Source of the DNA: Candidatus Altimarinota bacterium
GTDB lineage: Bacteria; Patescibacteria; JAEDAM01; BD1-5; UBA2023
Assembly (NCBI GenBank): GCA_018457335.1
Contig: JAGYHI010000012.1
Span: 1 to 19,560 of the forward strand
DNA: 19,560 bases
Direction of reading: 5' to 3'
Below the pieces are notes generated by a model that saw only the letters and a program-made list of their open reading frames with translations, was not told where the DNA came from and did not search any database. A program made the position numbers and the translations under genes. Every line of letters begins with the position of its first letter. Position 1 is the stretch's first letter. Of the stretch, positions 6,766 through 13,520 are shown in pieces.

Positions 6766-7590
6766 ATGCCAGAAACAAAATTAGCAATTTTTCAGGAAAA
6801 AGAAATAAGAAAAACATATCACAATGATGAGTGGTGGTTTTCAGTTGAAGATATTGTCTCAGTTCTTACGGAAAGTAAAGATCCAAAACAATATATGAAA
6901 AGATTAAAAAGTAGAGATGAAGAGCTAAAAAATAACTGGGGTACAATTTGTACCCTACTTGAAATGATAGCAAAAGATGGGAAAAAAAGAAAAATATTAT
7001 GTTCAAACACAAAATGAGCATTTAGGATTATTCAGTCGATTCCAAGTAAAAAAGCTGAACCATTTAAACAGTGGTTAGCGCAGGTTTGATATGAAAGAGT
7101 ACAAGAAATCGAAGATCCTGAACTTGCAATGGAAAGGATGAAGTCTCTTTATGAACAAAAAGGATATTCAAAAGAGTGGATAGATAAAAGGTTGAGATGA
7201 ATAGCTGTTAGAAAAGACCTTACTGATGAGTGGGATGCTCGATGAATAGAAAATAAACAATACGGAATTTTGACAGCTGAAATTTCAAAAGCTACTTTTG
7301 GCATGACTCCAAGTGAATACAAAGATTATAAATGACTTACAAAAAAATCTCAAAATTTAAGAGATCATATGACAGACCTGGAAATTATATTTACTATGCT
7401 TTGAGAAGCTTCTACTACTGAAATTATGAAAAATAAAGATTCTCAAGGGTTTTATGAAGTAAAAGATGCAAGCAAAGAATGATGAGAAATAGCAGGAAAT
7501 GCAAGAAAAAAATTAGAAGAAAAAACAAAAAAGAAAGTAATTTCAAAAGAAAATTATCTTACTCAAACAAAAAGTAGAAAACTCCAATAA
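6766..7590 (+). CDS. Bro-N domain protein, phage antirepressor-like (code 25)
   Basis: With eight UGA codons read as Gly (7015, 7087, 7198, 7243, 7333, 7402, 7480, 7483) this is a 274-residue protein; the standard code stops after 83. The N-terminus is typical of a Bro-N/antirepressor domain (KLAIFQEKEIRKTYHNDEWW, then FSVEDIVSVLTESKDP-x-x-Y), as in phage antirepressors and DinD-like proteins. The middle carries FRIIQSIPSKKAEPFKQWLA and VGYERVQEIEDPELA. The C-terminus has DLTDEW, LTAEISKATFGMTPSEYK, and GLTKKSQNLRDHMTDLE with IFTMLGEASTTEI. This arrangement is common in chromosomal Bro-N proteins of many bacteria. DNA binding is likely and the target is unknown. The gene is probably of mobile-element origin, but its dense UGA use shows long residence in a code-25 genome. 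The next gene starts 9 bases after its stop. Confidence 0.85.
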
Positions 7591-7599
7591 TTTCATTTT

Positions 7600-8733
7600 A
7601 TGCCTCATATTTTCACACAATCACTTTTATTTTTTGCTGTATCATCGGTACTTGCGGTGATTTTTTTGTGGATAGTTAAAAAACTTTTTAGAAGATTTGA
7701 TCTCATGGACAAACCGCATCTCTATGCAATGGAAAAGGGTCGTGATCCGGCACCATATGGGGCAGGGATTGTGATCTTGATGGTGCTTTTGGTGATTTCA
7801 CCATTTATTTATATGTATGGCGGATTTTCGCTGCTCCTCGAAAAAAGACTTTTGTATGTGATTTTAGTAGGATCACTGATCGCATTGGTGTCTTTTGTTG
7901 ATGATATGGATACAATCAAAAAAAGTCGTATTTCTGTACCACCGATTTTTCGCTTGCTGATGCAGATTTGTGTAGGGGCTTTTATTGGACTGACGAGTAT
8001 CAAGATTTCTTATGTGAGTCATATTTTTTGAGGTGTCCTTCAGTTGGATGAGATTTATTGGACTTTTACGCTTTTTGGTGATTGGCAGGTGACGGTGTAT
8101 GTTTTACCGATACTGATCACGATTTTTTGGTATACACTCATCTTCAATGCCGTCAATTTTTCTGATGGAATCCCGGGGGTGACGGGTGGTATTTCGACGA
8201 TTACTTTTTTGATTCTCGGGATGCTCGCAGTCAAATTGTACCTGATAGATACAAGTGTTGCCGCGCAAGAAAATAGCCGATTTATTTTGTTGATTTTGTC
8301 GATTATTTTCCCAGCGACGCTTCTTTTGACGATTGCTGATAGTCGGCGAGAGATTGTGATGGGAGATTCTGGGACGATTATGCTCGCATTTTTTATCGCG
8401 ACACTTGCCATCGTGGCCGGCGGAAAAATCGCGACGACTGCGAGTGTGCTTGGGCTCTATTTGATTGATCTCGTCTATGTCGTCTTTACTCGACTTCGTA
8501 AAGGAATTAATCCGATGAAGTGAGATCAAAGTCATCATCTGCATTATCGACTACTAGAAATCGGATTTTCAAAATCTCAAGTACGAAATATTATCCTCTT
8601 TCTGACAGCAATTTTTGGGTTCTCCGCAATTTTTCTCTCTGCTAGTGGGAAGATAATTTTACTTATTTTGATTACTGGTATCACGATTTTTATCACAGAA
8701 ATTCTCGCAAAAGTGAAGGCGAGAAGGAGATAA
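7600..8733 (+). CDS. WecA/MraY-type polyprenyl-phosphate sugar-1-phosphate transferase (code 25)
   Basis: Members transfer a (N-acetyl)hexosamine-1-phosphate from a UDP-sugar to undecaprenyl phosphate, the first membrane step in glycan or cell-wall precursor synthesis. The product is 377 residues with UGA at 8029 and 8521 read as Gly and about ten hydrophobic helices. Catalytic motifs are all visible: DDMD (101-104, after SFV), NAVNFSDG (183-190) with the metal-binding Asp, GDSG (255-258) and the late cytoplasmic motif SHHLHYRL (311-318), equivalent to the D-x-x-H-x-HH-R-L loop of the WecA/TagO branch. That loop suggests WecA/TagO-like rather than MraY, but I cannot name the sugar. The start 9 bases after the Bro-N stop suggests shared transcription. 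A symmetric terminator follows immediately. Confidence 0.9.
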
Positions 8734-8768
8734 AATAAATCCCTATTTTTAATATAGGGATTTATTTT
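8732..8768. terminator. Bidirectional terminator between convergent genes
   Basis: A perfect 14-bp stem AAAATAAATCCCTA (8732-8745) pairs with 8755-8768 around a 9-nt loop. A/T tracts on both sides let it serve both the rightward WecA-like gene and the leftward gene whose stop is at 8767-8769. The stem overlaps both stop codons. Confidence 0.9.
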
Positions 8769-9057
8769 ATAAAAAATATACTTTCTCACACTCAAACTCA
8801 CGAAGCGGTTTGAGTGCTTTTTTAAATGCGGGAATCAAATTTTCTTCGAGCATTTTGAGTTCTTGATTGACGATTGGTTTTTTGGTAATAATTTTGACGG
8901 TGGTATCCGAAATATTTACACTGTTTACATAAGGGAAAAGTCCTGATTTTCAAGCGGATTCTAGGGTTTTTTTGAGAGCATTCCAGATGAGTGCCGTCTC
9001 CACATTTTTCTTACTGCGAAAATCTGCGTTAAAGTCTTTTATTGTGAGTTTCTCCAT
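8767..9057 (-). CDS. Small hypothetical protein, operon partner of the Trm11-like gene (code 25)
   Basis: This is a 96-residue frame from ATG (plus 9055-9057) to TAA (8767-8769) with one UGA at codon 36, inside SAGKSGLFPYVNSV. No frame of this length exists under the standard code, so it is easy to miss. Its start is one base beyond the stop of the upstream methyltransferase gene, which supports co-transcription. Composition looks native and the N-terminal half is helical. The centre (VNSVNISDTTVKIITKKPIV) reads as beta strands, followed by a helix NQELKMLEENLIPAFKKALK. The strand-then-NQEL-helix pattern and the size loosely recall DUF721/DciA-like small proteins, but I do not claim membership. 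Function unknown. Confidence 0.75.
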
Positions 9058-9058
9058 T

Positions 9059-10291
9059 TTATCGCTTTTTTATCAAGATAATTTCTCGTCCGACGAGATG
9101 TGTCTTTCGGGCGTAGAGGAGAGTATTTTCTTTGGTTGCCAGTTCATATTTTTCGGGGATTATTGGCTGGATTTCAAATCCATTTTCTCGGATGATCGAA
9201 TAAATCTCTCGAAAATAAATACAAGTCCTATCTTTTTTCCAAAACGGAAAACTCATCATGATCGTCCCTTTAAAATCACTACATTTAAGTTCATTGAAAA
9301 AATTGCTATATAAAACTTTGAGATCATTTCTGATTTTTTGAATTTTCGCTTCTGAAAAAGTATTTTTTGTGACGATTTCTCCGAGAAATCCCTCTGAGAT
9401 AATACAGACATTTTCACTGTCTTTTTCTTGCCAGAGTGGGGAAGTGCTGACTTTCTGAGCGTCGACTTGCCACGCGTCAAAGTCGAGCTTTCTTATATCA
9501 TATCGCGGATTTCCACCCTTATCGCGAATTTTCGCTTGCCATTTTTTCTCTTCTTCTACAAACTTTTTCACGCTTTTTTTTGTGTTGGTGACCATCTCTT
9601 TTGAGAGGTCACTTCCGTAGACATCAAGAAATCCAGCATCAACAGACTCTATGAGTGTCGTCCCAAGTCAGCAAAAAGGGTCGTAGATGATTTTGTTTCT
9701 GTCTTGATGTGTCGCGATATTGAGTAAAATTTGCACGAGTTTTGGTGGCATCATACCGACTTCCATATCGCGAATTTTTGCAATATCTCTACGAGCATAA
9801 GCATCGACATCCTGACAGGCAATTGTAATTCCAAAATATTCATTCTCATCGATTTTTATAGTGTTGTATTCTGTTTTATATTTCCCAAGGCGATTTTTCT
9901 TAAAACTTCCTGCATTGATGTTTTGGTTATTTTCACCGACATATCGTATATTTTTCCCGTGTTTTTTCATTGAGTTTTTTATATTTGAGGCGAGATTTTT
10001 TCGGTCGATTTCACTGCCGTAGACTGAGAGTGCGATATTGATTTTACTTACTGCGATTTTTTGCAAATGAGTCTCGATATACTCTTTAAAACTGCCTCGC
10101 GGTTCCTGGAGAGAGATGATACGAATTGTCCCACCGAGGAGGTGAAGTGTGTTTTTGTCGAGGGTTTTTTTTGTCGCGACGACAGCGACATCACGGTCAA
10201 AATTTTTGATATTTTCCCAGCCAAAAACGCTCCCAATTTCTGCAATTGAGAGTTTGTATTCACGACCGAGGATAAAGGCGTAGAGGTTCAT
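9059..10291 (-). CDS. Trm11/TrmG10-like tRNA methyltransferase (code 25)
   Basis: Relatives methylate N2 of G10 in tRNA with SAM. The product is 410 residues; the single UGA (plus 9668-9670, codon 208) is the Gly of the SAM-binding motif DPFCGLGT, following the family segment YARRDIAKIRDMEVGMMPPKL. The N-terminal half (MNLYAFILGREYKLSIAEI) looks like the divergent THUMP-type RNA-binding region of Trm11 relatives. Motif I continues TLIESVDAGFLDVYGSDLS. At the expected position of the catalytic D/N-PP-Y motif the sequence reads IISEGFLGE, so the double proline is missing; archaeal-type relatives with an E-P-Y-L-G form are known to me, but EGFLG departs from that too. Tail: an SFPFWKK strand and KTHLVGREIILIKKR. 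The small gene at 8767-9057 follows after one base. The family call is good; activity is uncertain because of the altered motif. Confidence 0.82.
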
Positions 10292-10405
10292 TTTAATGAA
10301 TTTAAGAATTGAGAATTAATATGATTTTTGTGTTTTTTAATTGTCCTCACCTCAGTTCTCTCTTTTGAAGGAGAGAGAGGATAAAAAGAAATAATTCTAC
10401 TATTT

Positions 10406-10422
10406 TCCCCCTGTGAGGGGGA
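10406..10422. repeat. TCCCCCT-GTG-AGGGGGA palindrome, copy 1
   Basis: A perfect 7-bp stem with loop GTG, followed by TTTTTT on the plus strand. The flank ACTATTTTCCCCCTGTGAGG recurs as a direct repeat near 10868. It could also terminate a plus-strand transcript. Confidence 0.7.
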
Positions 10423-10448
10423 TTTTTTAGAAATTAAGAATGAAGAAT

Positions 10449-10539
10449 CGTCATTGCGAGGAGCGATAGCGACGTGGCAATCTATTGATTATGGATTTTG
10501 AGATCGCCACGCTCCGTTTCACTCCGCTCGCGATGACAA
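10449..10539. repeat. Paired CGTCATTGCGAG element (about 90 bp)
   Basis: The left half (10449-10482, CGTCATTGCGAGGAGCGA then a tail ending GGCAATCT) and right half (10499-10539, GAGATCGCCACGCTCC to CTCGCGATGACAA) are imperfect inverted repeats around a 16-base AT-rich spacer. This is BIME/MITE-like. Similar CGTCATTGCGAG repeats are known in many unrelated bacteria. Confidence 0.8.
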
Positions 10540-10560
10540 CTTGGAGAGTTTAGATTAAAA

Positions 10561-10590
10561 TTGTCATTCTGAGTGTTAACGAAGAATCTT
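10561..10590 (+). repeat. GTCATTCTGAG half-element
   Basis: TTGTCATTCTGAGTGTTAAC followed by GAAGAATCTT. TTCT and AGAA arms flank a variable middle. It resembles the common GTCATTCTGAGCGAAG repeats in general form, but only one short copy is visible here. Confidence 0.55.
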
Positions 10591-10631
10591 CTATTTTTTC
10601 TCTTTTTCCTTTTTTCTTGTAAAAGTGATAC

Positions 10632-10657
10632 CTGTCATTCCCGCGCAGGCGGGAATC
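10632..10657. repeat. ATTCCCGC palindrome (dRS3-like)
   Basis: Preceded by CTGTC, ATTCCCGC (10637-10644), loop GCAG, GCGGGAAT (10649-10656), then CTGG. The sequence equals the generic ATTCCC(N8)GGGAAT pattern of neisserial dRS3 repeats, which also occurs in many other genomes, so it does not show the source. Confidence 0.75.
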
Positions 10658-10825
10658 TGGGTGAAAATATTCTACTTGGACGAAAATATTGCACTAGATC
10701 CCCGCGGGCACCCCAGGGCAGCCTCTCTTTCGTTTCACGAAATTCACCTCCTCAAGTCCAAATCCTGTACTCAACTTGATTGGGGGATGACAGTTTATGG
10801 AGGTTTTGATGAAAAAAATTATATC

Positions 10826-10846
10826 ATTCCGGACTTGATCCGGAAT
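10826..10846. repeat. ATTCCGGA palindrome with CTTGA loop
   Basis: ATTCCGGA (10826-10833), loop CTTGA, TCCGGAAT (10839-10846), preceded by ATC and followed by CCAG. It has the same loop as the ATCCTGAA family but a different, fully paired stem. Confidence 0.75.
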
Positions 10847-10867
10847 CCAGCCAATAAACAGATTCCA

Positions 10868-10903
10868 CTATTTTCCCCCTGTGAGGAGGGATTAAGGGGG
10901 GAT
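10868..10903. repeat. CCCCCTGTGAGG element, copy 2 with insertion
   Basis: The left flank and arm are the same as the copy at 10406. The right arm is expanded to AGGAGGGATTAAGGGGGGAT, so the pairing partner of CCCCCT can be either G run. Confidence 0.6.
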
Positions 10904-10928
10904 TTTGAAAATTAAGAATTAAAAATAG

Positions 10929-10968
10929 TTTCCCTTAATAAGGGAAATGTCCGAAGGACAAAGGGATT
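10929..10968. repeat. Double hairpin TTTCCCTT / TGTCC
   Basis: TTTCCCTT (10929-10936), loop AAT, AAGGGAAA (10940-10947), immediately followed by TGTCC-GAA-GGACA (10948-10960) and AAGGGATTCTT. Two small perfect hairpins in tandem. Confidence 0.65.
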
Positions 10969-10983
10969 CTTAAAAACAGTATA

Positions 10984-11010
10984 TGTCATCCTGAACTTGA
11001 TTCAGGATCT
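10984..11010 (+). repeat. REP-like palindrome, ATCCTGAA family, copy 3
   Basis: TGTC then ATCCTGAA (10988-10995), loop CTTGA, TTCAGGAT (11001-11008), CT. Same sequence as the inverted copy at 5279-5306. Confidence 0.8.
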
Positions 11011-11043
11011 CCCTCCTTTTTTAAGATGTGTTCCATAATCCTG

Positions 11044-11076
11044 CACTGGATCCCCGGGTCAAGCCCGAGGATGACA
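11044..11076 (-). repeat. ATCCYCGGG palindrome with TCAAG loop
   Basis: ATCCCCGGG (11050-11058), loop TCAAG, CCCGAGGAT (11064-11072), GACA. One mismatch in the stem. On the minus strand it begins TGTCATCC and has loop CTTGA, like its neighbours. Confidence 0.75.
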
Positions 11077-11100
11077 ACTTAGGAGAATAAAAACTAAACT

Positions 11101-11125
11101 TGTCACCCTGAACTTGTTTCAGGAT
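11101..11125 (+). repeat. REP-like palindrome, ATCCTGAA family, degenerate copy
   Basis: TGTCAC, CCTGAA (11107-11112), loop CTTGT, TTCAGG (11118-11123), AT. It lies 31 bases after the pnp stop on the downstream side. Confidence 0.7.
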
Positions 11126-11155
11126 ATTCTTTTCCTTTTTCCAAAATCTTTCCTA

Positions 11156-13309
11156 CTACACCACCTTCATCAATCCAATTCTTCCTTTTTCTTTATCGAC
11201 AGAATAAACTTTGACTTTTACGATATCGCCAACTTTTGCAATATCATTGACGTTTTCGATTCGCTTTTTCTCACCAAATTTTGAAATATGAATCATACCT
11301 TCTTTTCCTGGTCAGATAGAGACAATCGCTCCAATGGTGTCGAGAATTTTAATGATAGTTCCTTCGTATTCATCTCCGACTTCAACTTCTTTGAGGAGAT
11401 TTTGGATAAATTCAACGGCTTTTTTTCCTTCTTCTTGGCTTTTTGCAGTGATAGTACATTTTCCGTCATCGTCGAGATTGACTTCGACTCCAAAGTCTTT
11501 TTCGATGCCTTGAATCGTCTCTCCACCTTTTCCGATGACATCACGCATTTTATCTTCTGGGACTTGGAGAGAGGAGAGAAGTGGTGCATATTTTGAAAGT
11601 TCTTTTCGTGGCTCGCTGATGGCTTTTTGCATATTTTCGCGAATATAGGCAATGGATTTTTCAGAGGTTTTGAAGACTTCTTTGATGACTTCCATAGAAA
11701 GTCCAGAGATTTTACAATCCATTTGAAGAGCGGTAATCCCATCTTCTGTAGCGGCTACTTTGAAATCCATATCTCCGAGGAAATCTTCTTGTGCCTGGAT
11801 GTCAGCAAGGACTTTGTAGTTTCTAGTTTCTTCGTCGTAAATCATCCCCATTGCGACTCCAGCTACCATGGCTTTGATTGGCACACCGGCATCCATAAGT
11901 GCGAGTGAAGATCCACAGATTGAAGCCATAGAACTCGACCCATTACAGGTCATCGTCTCAGAGACGACTCGCATCATATATGGGAAATCTTCTTCTTTTG
12001 GAAGGACAGGTTCGAGGGCTTTTTCGGCGAGGCGACCGTGTCCGATTTCTCGTCGTCCGACTCCGCGAAGTGGTCGTACATCTCCGACGCTAAATGGTGG
12101 GAAATTGTAGTGGTGAATATACCGTTTGGTTTCTTCCTCGTACATTCCGTCGATGAGTTGCATATCTTGTGGTCCACCAAGTGTTGCGATTGAGAGGATT
12201 TGTGTGACACCGCGCTCAAAGAGTCCAGTTCCGTGTGTGCGGTCGAGAAGGGAAGTATCTGCTCGTACCGGTCGTACTTGGTCACATTCGCGTCCATCGA
12301 GTCGCTTTCCGGTCTCGAGGACAGTTTTTCGCATATGTGCTTTGACAATAGACTTGATAATATCAGCAATTTCTCCGGCTGGCACTTCGGCGATAGCCTC
12401 TTCGAGCGTTGTTTTTTTACCGACATTTTCTTGGGCGATTTCTTCGATGACACCTTCGATGATAGATTCGATAGCATCGTGAAATTCGACTTTTCCGAGT
12501 CCGTAGAGTCCTTCGATATCGCTTTCTTCGACGATTCTTTTGACGGCGACTTCGAGTTCTTCGTCGATTTCTTTTTTGATGAGTTTGATTTCTGAGATTT
12601 CGTAGGTTTCTTGGTAGAGTTTTAAGAAATCTTCTTGTGCTGCGCAGAGATCTTTAATATAATCATGAGCAAATTCAAAGGCCTTGACCATGAGTTCTGA
12701 GTCGACTTCATTTCCTTGACTTTCGACCATAGTGATCGCATCGCTCGTACCTGCGACGGTGAGGTCGAGATGAGCATTTTCGATCTCGTCAAAAGTCGGG
12801 TCAAAGATAAAATTTCCGTCTTGGTCACTGATGATACGTACCCCAGAGACGGGCGCTTCAAAATCCGTGATACCGGCTAATTGGATAGAAAGTGAAGCTC
12901 CAGTAATTCCGTACCAACCGAATTCACTCTCGCCAGTTGACGAAAGAATAGTTGAGATGATTTGGATTTCACTTCGAGTTTTGCTCGAAAACATCGGTCG
13001 AATCGGTCGGTCAATCATACGGCTCGTCAAAATCGACATATCACTTGGTCGACCCTCTCGCTTCATAAAGCGGTTTCCGCCAATTTTACCATTAGCATAA
13101 TATTTTTCTTGAAAATCTACAGAAAGTGGGAAAAAATCCCCGTCTCGCTGTCCACCGACTCCGGTCGTCGTCAGTAAATAATTTCCGTGAGAATCTTTGA
13201 TAGTCACACTTCACTGTGCAAAAAGTGCGAGTTTTCCGGTTTCAAAAGTGATTTCTTTCGTACCGATAGTGTAGGTTTTTGAGATGACTTTGCGATCTTG
13301 GATCGTCAT
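11156..13309 (-). CDS. pnp: Polynucleotide phosphorylase (code 25)
   Basis: PNPase degrades RNA 3'-5' by phosphorolysis and can add 3' tails. The product is 717 residues, the normal length, with UGA at plus 13211-13213 (codon 33, LFAQGSV) and 11312-11314 (SIGPGKEG). Without recoding the protein loses both ends, including half of the S1 domain. Domains in order: first RNase PH-like domain with [14 protein letters not shown] and KREGRPSD (about 35-90); a helical linker; second RNase PH domain with KRLDGR (335-340), the phosphate-binding NGSSSMAS and catalytic [15 protein letters not shown] (503-517); KH domain with the IGKGG loop (about 592-596); S1 domain with GKEGMIHIS. The start at 13309 is preferred; an in-frame ATG 21 bases upstream (13330) is the alternative. 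Repeats follow downstream and a promoter lies at 13434-13461. Confidence 0.97.
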
Positions 13310-13433
13310 ATCTCGTATAGTAGGAAGCATACAATAAAAAAAATTAAAAATAAATCATATATTCTCGTCTGTCCAAAAAAATCCAGCAAAACCAAACTTT
13401 TTCGGAAAGGCGAGAGAAGTATATGTGATTTAC
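13310..13433 (-). promoter_or_regulatory. Long 5' leader of pnp
   Basis: About 118 bases lie between the predicted start of the promoter at 13434-13461 and the pnp ATG, unusually long for this window. Complementary TCTCG (13363-13367) and CGAGA (13411-13415) with a nested TCC/GGA pair could close a structured leader. In E. coli pnp is autoregulated through a leader hairpin; whether this holds here is inference. Confidence 0.35.
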
Positions 13434-13461
13434 ATTATATGTATTTTTTGGGAAAATACAA
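13434..13461 (-). promoter_or_regulatory. pnp promoter
   Basis: On the minus strand TTGTAT (plus 13456-13461), 16-base spacer, perfect TATAAT (plus 13434-13439). The spacing is the same as at efp and the VKOR leader. It lies just downstream of the giant gene's terminator. Confidence 0.7.
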
Positions 13462-13477
13462 GAAGAAAGTAGAGAAT

Positions 13478-13507
13478 AAAAAAGCAGAGATTGTTCTCTG
13501 CTTTTTT
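13478..13507 (-). terminator. Terminator of the giant gene
   Basis: A perfect 13-bp stem (13478-13490 with 13495-13507, AAAAAAGCAGAGA and its complement), loop TTGT. It lies 13 bases after the giant gene's stop on the minus strand, with a T tract in that direction. Confidence 0.85.
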
Positions 13508-13520
13508 GGTTGAAATAATT

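Larger units (their letters stand above)
10292..11155. other. Gene-free island of mixed REP-like palindromes
   Basis: About 860 bases between the Trm11-like gene start and the pnp stop contain no credible gene in either code. At least nine palindromic units of different sequence families are packed here (listed separately). Most begin with (T)GTCAT or end with GATCT/GAATC. The hypothetical frames that can be drawn through them (CHSRAGGNL or SVIPAQAGIW-like peptides) are the usual spurious translations of such repeats. No transposase, RAYT-type REP transposase or tRNA was seen. Confidence 0.8.

Noticed and set aside
10573..10915. Two plus-strand frames of 68 and 96 codons through the repeat island
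   Set aside because: They translate palindromic repeats (peptides such as CHSRAGGNL and PAQAGIW), a familiar artefact. They have no start context or domain.
10449..11125. CRISPR array
   Set aside because: The repeats differ in sequence, orientation and spacing, and there are no regular spacers or cas genes.
12126..12595. Plus-strand frames antisense to pnp
   Set aside because: They are shadows of a well conserved coding sequence, with no promoter or recognisable product.
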